In this document: positions 26,505-37,679 of the stretch, piece after piece
Layout: every line of letters begins with the position of its first letter
How positions within the stretch are numbered: position 1 is the first letter of the stretch
Assembly (NCBI RefSeq): GCF_019635155.1
Contig: NZ_JAHBZY010000006.1
Span: 1 to 64,000, forward strand
Source of the DNA: Nitrosomonas sp.
GTDB lineage: Bacteria > Pseudomonadota > Gammaproteobacteria > Burkholderiales > Nitrosomonadaceae
DNA: 64,000 nucleotides
Reading direction: 5' to 3'
Position numbers and translations under genes: made by a program
The notes under the pieces: model-generated
The model's input: the letters and a program-made list of their open reading frames with translations, nothing else
Database searches by the model: none
What the model was told of the DNA's origin: nothing

Positions 26505-28424
26505 TTGAATAATCTAATTAAAAATATGGCCATTTGGCTGGTAATTGCACTAGTGTTGATGACTGTATTTAATCAATTCAGTGTTCGCCAACCGGCACAA
26601 GTGCCTATGGAATATTCTCAGTTCATTTCTGAGTTGAACCAAGGAAGAATCGCAAAGGTTGTGATTGAAGGTCGTACCTTAAGAGGTACAAAATCGGACG
26701 GTAGGCGCTTTACAACTTACGCACCTTCCGATCCGTGGATGGTCAGCGATTTGCTCAAAGCGGGTGTAATTGTTGAAGCCAAACCTGAAGAAGAACCTTC
26801 CATGTTAATGAGTATTTTCATCTCATGGTTCCCAATGTTGCTGTTGATTGCAGTATGGATTTTCTTCATGCGCCAAATGCAAGGCGGAGGGCGTAATGGC
26901 GGTGCTTTCTCATTTGGGAAAAGTAAGGCCCGCATGCTCGATAAATCGGCCAATACCATTACTTTTAATGATGTTGCCGGTTGTGAAGAAGCTAAGGAAG
27001 AAGTTGCTGAACTTGTAGAATTCTTGCGCGACCCTACCAAGTTTCAGAAACTCGGTGGACGTATTCCTCGTGGTGTGTTGATGGTTGGCAGCCCGGGTAC
27101 AGGTAAGACATTGCTTGCGCGCGCGATTGCGGGTGAAGCGGGAGTGCCATTTTTTAGTATCTCAGGTTCTGATTTTGTTGAAATGTTTGTCGGTGTTGGT
27201 GCATCGCGCGTGCGGGATATGTTTGAGCAAGCGAAAAAGCATGCACCGTGCATCATTTTTATCGATGAGATTGATGCGGTCGGCCGTCAACGGGGGGCTG
27301 GTTTAGGTGGTGGTAATGACGAGCGTGAGCAAACACTGAACCAGTTACTGGTCGAAATGGATGGTTTCGAAGGTGCGATGGGTGTCATTGTGATTGCGGC
27401 GACCAATCGCCCGGACGTATTGGATCCAGCATTGCTGCGTCCCGGTCGGTTTGACAGGCAAGTGACTGTACCTCTGCCGGATATTCGTGGCCGTGAGCAA
27501 ATTTTGCAAGTGCATATGCGCAAAGTACCGCTTGCGCCGGATGTGAAAGCGGAAGTCTTAGCGCGTGGTACACCCGGTATGTCTGGCGCGGATTTGGCCA
27601 ATCTGGTTAATGAAGCGGCACTGTTTGCTGCGAGGAGTAACAAACGTCTGGTTGACATGGAAGATTTTGAGCGTGCGAAAGATAAAATTTTCCTGGGAGC
27701 CGAACGCCGTTCCGCGGTAATGCCTGAACATGAACGTAGAAATACTGCTTATCATGAATCCGGGCATGCGGTGGTCGGTTATCTGCTGCCTAAAAACGAT
27801 CCGGTGCATAAAGTTACCATTATTCCTCGTGGTCGTGCTTTGGGAGTTACGTTTACCCTTCCTAAGGAAGATCGCTTCGGAATGGAACGTGAACAAATTT
27901 TACAAATGATCTCGATGATGCTTGCCGGTCGCATTGCCGAAGAAGTATTTATGAGTCAGATGACCACTGGTGCATCGAATGATTTTGAACGTGCAACTGA
28001 TATGGCCCGACAAATGGTTACTCGTTGGGGTATGTCGGATGCGCTGGGTCCAATGGTCTATGGTGAGAATGAAGGCGAGGTTTTCTTGGGTCGTTCAGTT
28101 ACCACGCATAAGAATGTCAGTGAATCAACGATGCAGAAAGTTGATACGGAAGTTCGTCGGATCATTGATGAGCAATATGCATTGGCGCGAAAACTGATCG
28201 AGGAAAATAAAGATAAAATCGAAGTGATGGCTAAAGCTTTGCTGGAATGGGAAACCATCGACAGCGATCAGATCAAGGATATTATGGATGGTCGTACTCC
28301 GCGTCCGCCGAAACCGCCACAATCCATGTCTTCAACAACGGATGGTGAAGCTTCATCAGCGGAAAGCGAAGGACAACAAAGCAACGAACCAACACCGAAT
28401 GAAGTCGTTAAAGAAGCTGATTAA
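26505..28424 (+). CDS. ftsH: ATP-dependent zinc metalloprotease FtsH
   Basis: The 639-residue inner-membrane protease has an N-terminal helix (about 6-22), a periplasmic domain, a second membrane helix (about 100-120), an AAA domain with Walker A GSPGTGKT (about 193) and Walker [11 protein letters not shown], and the zinc site HESGH near residue 417. It degrades damaged membrane proteins and regulators such as LpxC and sigma-32. Translation starts at TTG 26505 with AAGGAG placed 5-6 nt before; no ATG is available near the conserved N terminus. It ends at a strong terminator. Confidence 0.96.
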   Translation: MNNLIKNMAIWLVIALVLMTVFNQFSVRQPAQVPMEYSQFISELNQGRIAKVVIEGRTLRGTKSDGRRFTTYAPSDPWMVSDLLKAGVIVEAKPEEEPSMLMSIFISWFPMLLLIAVWIFFMRQMQGGGRNGGAFSFGKSKARMLDKSANTITFNDVAGCEEAKEEVAELVEFLRDPTKFQKLGGRIPRGVLMVGSPGTGKTLLARAIAGEAGVPFFSISGSDFVEMFVGVGASRVRDMFEQAKKHAPCIIFIDEIDAVGRQRGAGLGGGNDEREQTLNQLLVEMDGFEGAMGVIVIAATNRPDVLDPALLRPGRFDRQVTVPLPDIRGREQILQVHMRKVPLAPDVKAEVLARGTPGMSGADLANLVNEAALFAARSNKRLVDMEDFERAKDKIFLGAERRSAVMPEHERRNTAYHESGHAVVGYLLPKNDPVHKVTIIPRGRALGVTFTLPKEDRFGMEREQILQMISMMLAGRIAEEVFMSQMTTGASNDFERATDMARQMVTRWGMSDALGPMVYGENEGEVFLGRSVTTHKNVSESTMQKVDTEVRRIIDEQYALARKLIEENKDKIEVMAKALLEWETIDSDQIKDIMDGRTPRPPKPPQSMSSTTDGEASSAESEGQQSNEPTPNEVVKEAD

Positions 28425-28443
28425 CCGCTGATAATTTGATGAT

Positions 28444-28476
28444 ACGGGATACGATGTAATATCGTATCCCGTTTTT
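28444..28476 (+). terminator. Strong Rho-independent terminator between ftsH and folP
   Basis: ACGGGATACGAT (28444-28455) pairs perfectly over 12 bp with ATCGTATCCCGT (28461-28472) around GTAAT, followed by a T-run. The folP start lies only 26 nt beyond the T-run. Confidence 0.9.
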
Positions 28477-28502
28477 ATTTTCTTAACGTTTGTACCACTG
28501 CT

Positions 28503-29342
28503 GTGACATTCTCGCTTGATCAACTTCCCTCACTAGACCGTCCATTGATAATGGGAGTTGTCAACATAACGCCCGATTCCTTTTCGGATGGCGGACTTTA
28601 TTTTTCCACGCAGCAAGCCATAGCCCATGCCAACTATCTGATTTCAGAAGGTGCGGATATTCTTGATATCGGTGGAGAATCTACCAGACCTGGGAGTCAA
28701 CAAGTTGACGTTGATGAAGAATTAAAGCGCATAATGCCCGTTTTGGAAGCACTCGCTAATACGGATATTCCAATTTCTGTTGATACTTCCAAACCCGAAG
28801 TGATGCGGCGTGCGATTGCAGCGGGTGCTCAGATGATTAATGACGTGCATGCGCTTCGTAGTCCGTATGCACTGGAAGCCATAGCTTCGCATACACAGGT
28901 AAAGATTTGTCTGATGCATATGCAGGGTACGCCACAAAATATGCAGATTGGCCCTAAATATCAGGATATTGTGACTGAAGTAAAAGAATTTCTGCAACAG
29001 CGCATCCAAACTTCGAACGCATGGGGGATTTCGAAAGACCGATTGGTGATCGATCCTGGATTTGGTTTCGGCAAGACACTCCAGCATAATCTGACATTAT
29101 TGAATCATTTGGATAAATTTACAGAATTGGGAATACCTGTTTTAGCGGGTTTATCGCGTAAATCCATGTTGGGCGCTATTACAGGAAATGAAGTGAGCCA
29201 GCGACAGCACGAGAGTATTGCAGCCGCCTTGCTTGCGGTCATTAAAGGTGCCAAAATTGTGCGGGTACATGATGTTAAAGCAACCAAGGATGCGTTGGCT
29301 ATCTATCAGGCGATGATTCAGCAAGATGGCACAAACCAATAG
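28503..29342 (+). CDS. folP: Dihydropteroate synthase
   Basis: The 279-residue TIM-barrel enzyme has the two family signatures, [11 protein letters not shown] near residue 23 and [11 protein letters not shown] near 57, plus KPEVMRRA and [11 protein letters not shown]. It joins p-aminobenzoate to hydroxymethyl-dihydropterin in folate synthesis and is the sulfonamide target. Translation starts at GTG 28503; no nearby ATG fits. It follows the ftsH terminator closely and is followed by glmM after 41 nt, a conserved order. Confidence 0.95.
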   Translation: MTFSLDQLPSLDRPLIMGVVNITPDSFSDGGLYFSTQQAIAHANYLISEGADILDIGGESTRPGSQQVDVDEELKRIMPVLEALANTDIPISVDTSKPEVMRRAIAAGAQMINDVHALRSPYALEAIASHTQVKICLMHMQGTPQNMQIGPKYQDIVTEVKEFLQQRIQTSNAWGISKDRLVIDPGFGFGKTLQHNLTLLNHLDKFTELGIPVLAGLSRKSMLGAITGNEVSQRQHESIAAALLAVIKGAKIVRVHDVKATKDALAIYQAMIQQDGTNQ

Positions 29343-29383
29343 CAGCAGCCGGATTTATTTCCAATTACCGAATATTTATCAAA

Positions 29384-30745
29384 TTGACTAAGAAATATTT
29401 TGGAACCGATGGTATAAGAGGCCGGGTAGGTAAATTTCCCATTACTCCGGATTTTATTCTGCATCTAGGCTACTCTGCCGGTAAAGTTTTAGCAGCGGCA
29501 GATTGGCATTTAATGGAAGGCAAGCGTCCAACCGTTCTGATTGGAAAGGACACGAGGGTATCCGGTTATATGCTTGAATCCGCCTTGGAAGCAGGATTAT
29601 GTGCCGCAGGAGTGGATGTCATTCTATCGGGTCCAATGCCGACTCCAGCCATTGCTTACCTGATTCGTGCACTTCGGCTGCAGGCAGGTATCGTCATTTC
29701 GGCTTCACATAATTTGTTTGAAGATAATGGTGTGAAGTTTTTTTCGGCATCCGGTAGCAAACTTCCAGATGAAATGGAACACAAGATTGAAGCTGAATTA
29801 AGCTCGCCGATTGAGACCAAACCTTCCATTCAACTGGGAAAGGTGCAAAGAATCGATGACGCCGCCGGTCGTTATATCGAATTCTGCAAGAGCACTTTTC
29901 CTTATCATTTGGATTTGCGTGGACTACGTATCGTCGTCGATTGCGCGCATGGAGCGGCGTATCATATTGCCGGACACGTTATGCACGAGCTGGGTGCCGA
30001 TGTCGTCACAATAGGTGTTCAGCCTAACGGACTGAATATTAATCTTGAGTGTGGTGCTACGCATTGTGCGACATTGCAGAAAGCTGTCAAGCAGCACCGT
30101 GCAGATCTCGGTATTGCATTGGATGGTGATGGTGACCGTGTCATGATGGTGGATAAACTCGGCAGACTTTATGATGGCGATCAATTAATTTACATTATTG
30201 CCAAACACCGCTTGCAGAAGAAAATACTCTACGGGGGAGTTGTCGGCACATTGATGACCAATTTGGCAATCGAGCATCAGTTTAATAAATTGCGTATACC
30301 GTTTCTTAGAGCGAATGTGGGCGATCGATATGTTCACGAATTGTTGCGAGAAAAAAAATGGCAGCTTGGCGGAGAAAGTTCAGGACATATTCTTTGCATG
30401 GATAAGCATACGACAGGGGATGGTATTATCTCAGCACTACAAGTACTTTATGCGCTTCGTGATACGCGCAAGACTTTGGCAGAATATATGCGCGGTGTCG
30501 TTTTATTTCCGCAGCGTCTGATTAATGTAAGAGTTTCCAAATCATTCAATCTTAATACAAATAAGGCGGTCGGCGCGGTAAGAAAAGAAGCTGAAGCCGA
30601 CCTGGGCGATGAAGGGCGTTTGCTGATTCGCGTTTCGGGAACGGAGCCGCTCATTCGAGTGATGGTAGAAGGAAAATCCAAACAGAAAGTCAATTATTGG
30701 TCGGAACACATTGCTGGTGTTATCCAAAAAGCATGCGCCGGCTGA
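29384..30745 (+). CDS. glmM: Phosphoglucosamine mutase
   Basis: The 453-residue protein starts [15 protein letters not shown] and has the phosphoserine loop [12 protein letters not shown] (about 103), the metal loop [11 protein letters not shown] (about 245) and the sugar-binding GGESSGH (about 328). It interconverts glucosamine-6- and glucosamine-1-phosphate for peptidoglycan and lipopolysaccharide precursors. Translation begins at TTG 29384, the only codon that places the conserved start correctly. Normal length for the family. The pairing with folP is standard. Confidence 0.95.
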   Translation: MTKKYFGTDGIRGRVGKFPITPDFILHLGYSAGKVLAAADWHLMEGKRPTVLIGKDTRVSGYMLESALEAGLCAAGVDVILSGPMPTPAIAYLIRALRLQAGIVISASHNLFEDNGVKFFSASGSKLPDEMEHKIEAELSSPIETKPSIQLGKVQRIDDAAGRYIEFCKSTFPYHLDLRGLRIVVDCAHGAAYHIAGHVMHELGADVVTIGVQPNGLNINLECGATHCATLQKAVKQHRADLGIALDGDGDRVMMVDKLGRLYDGDQLIYIIAKHRLQKKILYGGVVGTLMTNLAIEHQFNKLRIPFLRANVGDRYVHELLREKKWQLGGESSGHILCMDKHTTGDGIISALQVLYALRDTRKTLAEYMRGVVLFPQRLINVRVSKSFNLNTNKAVGAVRKEAEADLGDEGRLLIRVSGTEPLIRVMVEGKSKQKVNYWSEHIAGVIQKACAG

Positions 30746-30837
30746 ATGTTCTATGGAAACCGGGCATTGCAAATTCATGCGATCAGTAAGTTTCTTGCGG
30801 GATCCGCAATCATTTAATTTTTTAACAAAACAGAAGA

Positions 30838-30871
30838 TTGTCATAATATTGTAACAATTCTGAAATACGAT
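30838..30871 (+). promoter_or_regulatory. Pho box and -10 of the pstS-like gene
   Basis: TTGTCATAATATTGTAAC at 30838-30855 matches the 18-bp PhoB consensus at 14 positions. A -10-like TACGAT lies at 30866-30871, 10 nt downstream, the spacing used by PhoB-activated promoters in place of a -35. Confidence 0.7.
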
Positions 30872-30924
30872 ACCGCATCGTTTTTGGGGTGTTCGATACT
30901 TTCTATAAAATGGAGCGCGAAGTA

Positions 30925-31923
30925 ATGATTAATTTTTCAAACCTGCGGTTTTTTCTCGCAGTTGCACTGTCAGTAGGTGCGACCAATGCGGTCGTGGTCA
31001 ATGCGACACCGATCATAAAGATTGATGGCTCAAGTACTGTTTTTCCGATTACTGAAGCTGTTGCGGAAGATTTTCAGATCGCTAAGCGAGGTTCGATCCG
31101 GGTTACTGTTGGTATTTCAGGAACGGGGGGAGGGTTTAAGAAATTTTGCCGTAACGAAATTGATATTGTGAATGCTTCCCGTCCGATTACAGAATTGGAA
31201 ATGGAGGCTTGCAAACGGGAAGGCGTGCAATTTATCGAAATGCCCATTGCTTTCGATGCTTTAACAGTCGTTGTTAGTCCCCAAAATACCTGGAGCAAAA
31301 CCGTTACCGTTGAAGAGTTAAAAAAAATATGGGAACCCGCGGCGCAAGGTAAAGTGACAAACTGGAATCAAATTAATCCAGCCTGGCCTGACAAAAGAAT
31401 TAAGCTTTATGGGCCGGGTGCGGATTCCGGAACCTTTGAGTATTTTACTGAAGCAATCGTTGGTAAAGCAAAGTCAAGTCGTGGCGACTATACCGCTTCA
31501 GAAGATGATAATGTGCTGGTTCAGGGCGTTGCGAGCGACATTTATGCACTCGGATTCTTTGGTTTTGCGTACTATATCGAGAATAGCAATAAGATTGATG
31601 CTGTAGCGATCGATAGCGGCAATGGTGGTGTACTTCCCTCGGCCGAGACTGTAGAAAATAACAGTTATAAACCATTGTCGCGTCCGATATTTATATATAT
31701 CAACGCGAAATCAACTGATAAACCGGAAGTGAATGAATTCGTGAACTTTTATATGAAGAATGCAACGGAACTGGTAACGGAAGTGAAATATTTCCCGCTT
31801 TCCAAGGAAGTTTATAACCTCAATATCGAGCATTTGAACAAAAAGAAACTGGGTACTGTATTCAAGGGAACTGGAATCGATATACGATTGGAAGACATTC
31901 TGAAATTGGAATCCAGCTTATAA
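30925..31923 (+). CDS. pstS: Phosphate-binding periplasmic protein, PstS family
   Basis: The 332-residue protein has a signal peptide (about 5-30, ending VNA) and the PstS-type phosphate pocket: IDGSSTVFPITEAVAEDF, GISGTGGGFKKFC and GPGADSGTFEYF. It should bind phosphate for a PstCAB transporter, but no pstC, pstA or pstB follows. The frame is open to a GTG at 30889; the ATG at 30925 is preferred because GGAG lies 9 nt before it and the signal peptide starts there. A Pho box upstream supports control by phosphate starvation. Confidence 0.88.
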   Translation: MINFSNLRFFLAVALSVGATNAVVVNATPIIKIDGSSTVFPITEAVAEDFQIAKRGSIRVTVGISGTGGGFKKFCRNEIDIVNASRPITELEMEACKREGVQFIEMPIAFDALTVVVSPQNTWSKTVTVEELKKIWEPAAQGKVTNWNQINPAWPDKRIKLYGPGADSGTFEYFTEAIVGKAKSSRGDYTASEDDNVLVQGVASDIYALGFFGFAYYIENSNKIDAVAIDSGNGGVLPSAETVENNSYKPLSRPIFIYINAKSTDKPEVNEFVNFYMKNATELVTEVKYFPLSKEVYNLNIEHLNKKKLGTVFKGTGIDIRLEDILKLESSL

Positions 31924-31974
31924 ACTCAGTTACAATCGTGTCATAGCACATCATTTTTAGGCACTGTATTCAGT

Positions 31975-32047
31975 AATAAGAAAGGAAGTTCTGATCGACT
32001 CGCGAGCTGCTATTGGCTTAGAATTGGTCAGTACTTCTTTTCTTATT
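31975..32047. repeat. 20-bp imperfect inverted repeat upstream of cysG
   Basis: The arms at 31975-31994 and 32028-32047 match at 18 of 20 positions and enclose 33 nt that include the palindrome CTCGCGAG. The hairpin ends just 20 nt before the cysG start and has no T-run, so it is more likely a structured leader or a small repeat element than a plain terminator. Confidence 0.6.
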
Positions 32048-32067
32048 TTCAAAGCGAATATGCTGCG

Positions 32068-33504
32068 ATGCCAATGGATTTTCTGCCCATTTTTTTAAAA
32101 ATAACAAACAAAGCCTGCCTGGTTGTCGGTGGTGGTGAAGTTGCTGTACGCAAAGTGATGTTGTTACTACAAGCAGGAGCGCAGGTTTCTGTAATAGCTC
32201 CGAAGATCAATGACGCATTAACTGAGCTTGTTGCCCGAGGCACCATCGTACATCGTGCGGAGCTTTTCCAATCCGCGCATTTGCACGATCAAACATTGGT
32301 CATCGCTGCTACCAGCGATCACGCATTGAACCAGAAGGTATCCGAAATTGCTCAGCAGTTGCATATTCCAGTCAATGTCGTGGATAACCCGGAATTATGC
32401 ACTTTTATTATGCCGTCCATTGTTGACCGATCTCCTTTACTGATTGCCATATCCAGTGGCGGACAATCGCCGGTACTGACTAGACTGTTACGTGCGCAAC
32501 TGGAAACTATCATACCTGCCGCCTACGGGCGGCTCGTTGCGATGGCCGGGAAATTCCGTGAATACGTCAAGCAACGGATTATGCATCCGGATAAGCGCCG
32601 TTTATTCTGGGAAGAAGTTTTGCAAGGGCAACTGACAGAGTTGGTATTGGCTGGAAAGGATAAAGCAGCAGAGGAATATTTGCTGCAATCTCTTGAACAG
32701 GGAAGAAATAACCCTCCGTATGGTGAAGTCTATCTCGTTGGTGCAGGGCCGGGTAGTCCGGATTTACTGACATTTCGCGCCATGCGCTTGATGCAACAAG
32801 CCGATGTAGTGGTTTATGATCGACTGGTTTCTCCAGAGATTCTAAATATGGTGCGCCGTGATGCGACTCGTATTTATGTCGGTAAGGAGCGTAACCGGCA
32901 TACCTTGCAACAGGAATCGATTAATCAACTGCTGGTCCGGTTAGCCCGGGAAGGCAAGCGGGTGCTGCGCTTGAAAGGCGGTGATCCATTTATATTTGGC
33001 CGTGGTGGCGAAGAAATTGAAACTTTGGCATCTCATCATATTCCCTTTCAAATAGTACCTGGAATCACCGCGGCTTCAGGCGTCGCGGCCTATGTCGGTA
33101 TACCACTGACACATCGGGATTATGCGCAATCGTGTATTTTTGTGACCGGTCATCTCAAAGATGGCACAATCGATTTGGATTGGCCGCAGCTTGCGCGGCT
33201 GAATCAAACCATTGTCATTTATATGGGATTGCTCGGTTTACCAATGCTTTGTCAGCAATTGATGATTCACGGTCTGCCTGATTCCACGCCTGCCGCAATT
33301 ATTCAGCAAGGCACCACGCAGAAACAGAAAATTGTTATCGGGACGCTGCAGACATTGCCGAAGCTGGCTGAAGACGCGCATTTGACTCCGCCTACATTAA
33401 TCATCGTCGGAGAAGTGGTAAAATTACACCAGCATCTGGCATGGTTTGAACCAACGGAAGAAACTTCCGCAGCTGAGATCATCGCAATGAACTCAGATAG
33501 CTAA
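32068..33504 (+). CDS. cysG: Siroheme synthase CysG (trifunctional)
   Basis: The 478-residue fusion has an N-terminal precorrin-2 dehydrogenase/ferrochelatase domain (ACLVVGGGEVAVRKVMLLL, about 16-34) and a C-terminal uroporphyrinogen-III methyltransferase domain (YLVGAGPGSPDLLT near 223 and VRLAREGKRVLRLKGGDPFIFGRGGEE). It makes siroheme for sulfite and nitrite reductases. Start at 32068, with MDFLPIF two codons later as alternative. It is followed after 26 nt by yhbY. A long inverted repeat lies just upstream. Confidence 0.95.
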   Translation: MPMDFLPIFLKITNKACLVVGGGEVAVRKVMLLLQAGAQVSVIAPKINDALTELVARGTIVHRAELFQSAHLHDQTLVIAATSDHALNQKVSEIAQQLHIPVNVVDNPELCTFIMPSIVDRSPLLIAISSGGQSPVLTRLLRAQLETIIPAAYGRLVAMAGKFREYVKQRIMHPDKRRLFWEEVLQGQLTELVLAGKDKAAEEYLLQSLEQGRNNPPYGEVYLVGAGPGSPDLLTFRAMRLMQQADVVVYDRLVSPEILNMVRRDATRIYVGKERNRHTLQQESINQLLVRLAREGKRVLRLKGGDPFIFGRGGEEIETLASHHIPFQIVPGITAASGVAAYVGIPLTHRDYAQSCIFVTGHLKDGTIDLDWPQLARLNQTIVIYMGLLGLPMLCQQLMIHGLPDSTPAAIIQQGTTQKQKIVIGTLQTLPKLAEDAHLTPPTLIIVGEVVKLHQHLAWFEPTEETSAAEIIAMNSDS

Positions 33505-33530
33505 GAGTTTAATGAATTTAAAAGGGATTT

Positions 33531-33887
33531 ATGCTAACAATTACAGTAACTCAGCGGCGTGAACTGAAAGCTCAAGCGCATGCATTAAATCCGATCGTCA
33601 TGATAGGGAAGTCTGGATTGTCCGCTAACGTTGTTGGAGAAATTGAACGCGCATTATCGAGTCATGCCTTAATAAAAATTAAGGCTCAGGTGGATGATCG
33701 CGCAGCCAGAGATGTTGTGCTGGAAGAGATATGCCAGTTGACCAATGCCGCGCCGGTACAACATGTGGGGAAAGTTTTTGTTATTTATCGCCCCAAACCG
33801 GAAGAAATAGAGAAAAAACTGGAACGTGTACCTTCCAAGAAGAAACGTCCGCCTTTACGTAGAAAGCGGGATTTTCAGAATGAATGA
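33531..33887 (+). CDS. yhbY: Ribosome assembly RNA-binding protein YhbY (CRM domain)
   Basis: The 118-residue basic protein has the CRM-domain pattern RRELKAQAHALNPIVMIGKSGLS with the GKSG loop, LIKIKAQ and a lysine-rich tail (KKKRPPLRRKR). YhbY binds the pre-50S ribosome. Its place near rlmE, ftsH and greA matches the conserved neighbourhood, though greA here is convergent, ending 12 nt away with no visible terminator. Confidence 0.93.
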   Translation: MLTITVTQRRELKAQAHALNPIVMIGKSGLSANVVGEIERALSSHALIKIKAQVDDRAARDVVLEEICQLTNAAPVQHVGKVFVIYRPKPEEIEKKLERVPSKKKRPPLRRKRDFQNE

Positions 33888-33899
33888 ACGTATCGGCAT

Positions 33900-34376
33900 T
33901 TAGATGTATTTGACATCCAGTATTTCATATTCGCGAATACCGCTTGGTGCCTGAACTTCTGCGATATCGCCAGCATATTTTCCGATCAAAGCTCGTGAAA
34001 TGGGAGAACTGATAGAAATTTTTCCATCTTTGATATCCGCCTCGTCGTCTCCAACGATTTGATAAGTAACTATTTCACCGTTTTGCAAATCCTCCAGTTC
34101 GACAGTGGCGCCGAAAACGCAAGCGCCATCTGCATTGATAAGCGCCGGGTTAATGATTTGGGCGCTGGAGAGTTTGTTTTCCAGTTCAGCGATACGTCCT
34201 TCAATAAAACTTTGTTTTTCCTTGGCAGCATCGTATTCGGCATTTTCTGAAAGATCACCATGTGAACGCGCTTCAGCAATTGCAGCAATAACCGCAGGGC
34301 GATGTACCGTTTTCATCTCATGCAGTTCTTTGCGCAAGGCTTCCGCTCCCGCTACCGTTAATGGAATAGTACTCAT
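33900..34376 (-). CDS. greA: Transcription elongation factor GreA
   Basis: The 158-residue protein has the GreA layout: an N-terminal coiled coil ([45 protein letters not shown]) with the catalytic acidic tip and a C-terminal FKBP-like domain. It rescues backtracked RNA polymerase by stimulating transcript cleavage. It follows carB by 52 nt on the same strand, so carA, carB and greA may form one transcript, an arrangement common in proteobacteria. Confidence 0.96.
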   Translation of the reverse strand: MSTIPLTVAGAEALRKELHEMKTVHRPAVIAAIAEARSHGDLSENAEYDAAKEKQSFIEGRIAELENKLSSAQIINPALINADGACVFGATVELEDLQNGEIVTYQIVGDDEADIKDGKISISSPISRALIGKYAGDIAEVQAPSGIREYEILDVKYI

Positions 34377-34428
34377 TGTAATTTCTTACCTTTTATGTTC
34401 ATCTACTGATTAATTGTACTGGAGTGAA

Positions 34429-37400
34429 TTACACGTGCTCTTGTGTTTTAAGCTGTACATGCAATTTTTGCAAGTTATATGTTTGCAATTCACGTTTGTC
34501 GGTGATACCCATACAAGCGGCACGCGCACCTGCCAGCGTTGTATAGTAAGTTACTTTCGCTTGAAGTGCAGCATGGCGAATCGAATAAGAATCCCGTATC
34601 GCGCTGCGGTGATTTTTCACTGTATTGATAATCAAGCTGATTTCGCCATTTTTAATCATATCAACAATGTGGGGCCGGCCTTCCGCTACTTTATTAATGA
34701 TATTAACGTTAATTCCGGCTTCTGTGATGACTGCGGCAGTACCACGTGTAGCATAAAGGGAGAAGCCAAGTTCTGCAAGGCTTCGTGCGATTTCAATGGC
34801 GTGTAGTTTATCTGATTGCCGTACACTGATAAAAATCTTTCCGGAAGTCGGCAGGCGCACGTCGGTAGCTAGCTGGGATTTAACAAATGCTTCCGCAAAA
34901 GTAGCGCCCATGCCCATGACTTCTCCGGTTGACTTCATTTCGGGGCCCAATATGGTATCAACGCCGGGGAGTTTAATAAAAGGAAAAACAGCTTCTTTGA
35001 CTGAAAAGTATTGAGGAATTACTTCCTGGGTAATGCCTTGGTGGATCAAAGATTTGCCGACCATACAGCGTGCTGCGATTTTGGCAAGCTGCAAACCGGT
35101 TGCTTTGGAAATGAACGGTACTGTCCGGGATGCTCTGGGATTGACCTCGAGCACATAAACCGTATCGTCCTGGATGGCAAATTGGACGTTCATTAATCCC
35201 AGCACATCTAAAGCTCGCGCCATTTCAGCCGTTTCGCGGCGCAGCTCATCAAGAATCTCGGGCGCCAGATTGAAGGTCGGTAAAGAACAAGCGGAATCAC
35301 CGGAGTGAACGCCGGCTTGTTCGATATGTTCCATGATTCCACCGATAAGCACGGTCTCACCATCGTAAATAGCATCGACATCCACTTCGGTGGCATTGGT
35401 CAAGAAATGATCCAGCAATACCGGCGAATCGTTCGAGACTTTCACAGCCTCCCGCATGTATCGCTCCAAATCGGCTTTCTCATGAACGATTTCCATGGCT
35501 CTTCCACCCAAAACATAACTGGGCCGGACTACCAGAGGGTAGCCGATTTCCTCGGCGGCAATCAGTGCGGCTTCAGGATTTCGTGCGGTACGGTTAGGTG
35601 GTTGATGCAACCCTAATTGTTGCAACATTTGCTGGAAGCGCTCACGATCTTCGGCACAATCGATCATGTCCGGGCTGGTGCCGATAATCGGAACGCCGTT
35701 GGCTTCCAGATCTCGAGCAAGTTTTAACGGAGTTTGACCACCATATTGCACGATAACGCCATCGGGTTTTTCGACAGCTACGATTTCAAGTACATCCTCA
35801 AGCGTCAGCGGTTCAAAATACAAGCGATCCGAGGTATCGTAATCGGTTGAAACCGTCTCCGGATTACAATTGACCATGATGGTTTCAAAGCCATCTTCAC
35901 GTAATGCTAACGCAGCATGAACGCAGCAGTAATCAAATTCGATGCCCTGACCGATACGGTTAGGGCCGCCACCCAATACCATGATTTTCTTTTTGCCAGT
36001 CGGATTGGATTCGCATTCGTCTTCGTACGTGGAATACATGTACGCGGTACTGGTTGCAAATTCGGCAGCACAGGTATCGACGCGCTTATAAACCGGATGC
36101 AGATTATGGAGATGGCGGTGCGCGCGGACAGCCGTTTGGTCGGTATTGAGCAATTTTGCTAGACGACGGTCGGAGAAGCCGCTGCGTTTGATTTTACGCA
36201 AGGTTTGCCGGTCCAGATCCGTTAATTTGGTGGTTTTTACTGTTTGTTCTTGCTGGATGAGGTTTTCGATTTGCGCCAGGAACCAAGGATCGATATGCGT
36301 CAATTGGTGAATTTCATCCAATGATAATTGGCAACGGAAGGCATCGGCAATATACCAAATCCGGTCGGGACCTGGATTGGCGAGTTCGGAGCGTATCGTT
36401 TCCAGATTATCGGTTTTCTCGTCCAAGCCGTCGACACCGGTTTCCAATCCCCGCAGGGCTTTTTGCAGCGACTCTTGGAAAGTACGGCCAATCGCCATCA
36501 CTTCCCCGACGGACTTCATTTGCGTTGTCAGCCGATCATTGGTTTGCGGAAATTTCTCAAATGCGAAGCGTGGCACCTTGGTGACGACATAATCTATGGT
36601 CGGTTCGAACGAAGCCGGCGTGACGCCGCCGGTAATATCGTTTCCCAGTTCGTTCAAAGTGAAGCCGACGGCCAGTTTTGCAGCTATTTTGGCGATCGGG
36701 AAACCGGTTGCTTTGGACGCTAATGCGGAAGAACGCGACACCCGCGGATTCATCTCGATAACCAGCATGCGGCCATCGTGCGGATTAATCGCAAATTGCA
36801 CATTGGAGCCGCCGGTTTCCACACCGATTTCACGTAATACCGCAATGGAAGCATTACGCATGAGTTGATACTCTTTGTCCGTTAGCGTTTGTGCCGGTGC
36901 GACGGTGATCGAGTCGCCGGTATGGACGCCCATTGGGTCGAGATTCTCGATGGAACAGATAATGATGCAATTGTCGTTTTTGTCACGCACGACTTCCATT
37001 TCAAATTCTTTCCAGCCAATGACAGATTCTTCGATCAATAATTCTTTGGTAGGGGAAGTTTTCAAGCCGCGCTCGCAAATATCCAGAAACTCTTCGCGAT
37101 TATAGGCAATGCCGCCTCCGCTGCCGCCCATCGTAAATGAAGGACGGATAATCACCGGGTATCCCAGCATCGCTTGCACTTGCAGCGCTTCCTCCATGCT
37201 GTGAGCCACGGCGGAACGAGCGGAATTTAAATCGATGCGCGTCATCGCCTGTTTAAATTTTTCCCGGTCTTCAGCCATGTCAATGGCTTCGCGCGAGGCG
37301 CCAATGAGCTCGACGCCGTATTTTTCCAGCACGCCATGTTTGACCAGATCCAACGCGCAATTCAACGCCGTTTGCCCGCCCATGGTTGGCAGCAATGCTT

Positions 37401-37650
37401 GCGGACGTTCGATTGCGATGATTTTTTCCAGCATTGTCCAAGTAATGGGCTCGATATAGGTTGCATCCGCCATTTCCGGGTCCGTCATGATGGTTGCCGG
37501 ATTCGAATTGACCAGAATGATGCGATAGCCTTCTTCGCGCAGCGCCTTGCAGGCTTGCACGCCGGAATAATCGAACTCGCAAGCTTGACCAATGATAATG
37601 GGACCGGCACCGATGATGAGTATGGATTGAATGTCGGTACGTTTAGGCAT
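34429..37650 (-). CDS. carB: Carbamoyl-phosphate synthase large subunit
   Basis: The 1073-residue protein has two homologous ATP-grasp halves ([13 protein letters not shown] in the first, [11 protein letters not shown] in the second), an oligomerisation domain between them and a C-terminal MGS-like allosteric domain (about 935-1060). It makes carbamoyl phosphate for arginine and pyrimidines from bicarbonate, ammonia and ATP. It follows carA by 29 nt. Full length, no disruption seen. Confidence 0.97.
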   Translation of the reverse strand: MPKRTDIQSILIIGAGPIIIGQACEFDYSGVQACKALREEGYRIILVNSNPATIMTDPEMADATYIEPITWTMLEKIIAIERPQALLPTMGGQTALNCALDLVKHGVLEKYGVELIGASREAIDMAEDREKFKQAMTRIDLNSARSAVAHSMEEALQVQAMLGYPVIIRPSFTMGGSGGGIAYNREEFLDICERGLKTSPTKELLIEESVIGWKEFEMEVVRDKNDNCIIICSIENLDPMGVHTGDSITVAPAQTLTDKEYQLMRNASIAVLREIGVETGGSNVQFAINPHDGRMLVIEMNPRVSRSSALASKATGFPIAKIAAKLAVGFTLNELGNDITGGVTPASFEPTIDYVVTKVPRFAFEKFPQTNDRLTTQMKSVGEVMAIGRTFQESLQKALRGLETGVDGLDEKTDNLETIRSELANPGPDRIWYIADAFRCQLSLDEIHQLTHIDPWFLAQIENLIQQEQTVKTTKLTDLDRQTLRKIKRSGFSDRRLAKLLNTDQTAVRAHRHLHNLHPVYKRVDTCAAEFATSTAYMYSTYEDECESNPTGKKKIMVLGGGPNRIGQGIEFDYCCVHAALALREDGFETIMVNCNPETVSTDYDTSDRLYFEPLTLEDVLEIVAVEKPDGVIVQYGGQTPLKLARDLEANGVPIIGTSPDMIDCAEDRERFQQMLQQLGLHQPPNRTARNPEAALIAAEEIGYPLVVRPSYVLGGRAMEIVHEKADLERYMREAVKVSNDSPVLLDHFLTNATEVDVDAIYDGETVLIGGIMEHIEQAGVHSGDSACSLPTFNLAPEILDELRRETAEMARALDVLGLMNVQFAIQDDTVYVLEVNPRASRTVPFISKATGLQLAKIAARCMVGKSLIHQGITQEVIPQYFSVKEAVFPFIKLPGVDTILGPEMKSTGEVMGMGATFAEAFVKSQLATDVRLPTSGKIFISVRQSDKLHAIEIARSLAELGFSLYATRGTAAVITEAGINVNIINKVAEGRPHIVDMIKNGEISLIINTVKNHRSAIRDSYSIRHAALQAKVTYYTTLAGARAACMGITDKRELQTYNLQKLHVQLKTQEHV

Positions 37651-37679
37651 ACTTATTTTTGGATGAATACTGAATGTTG

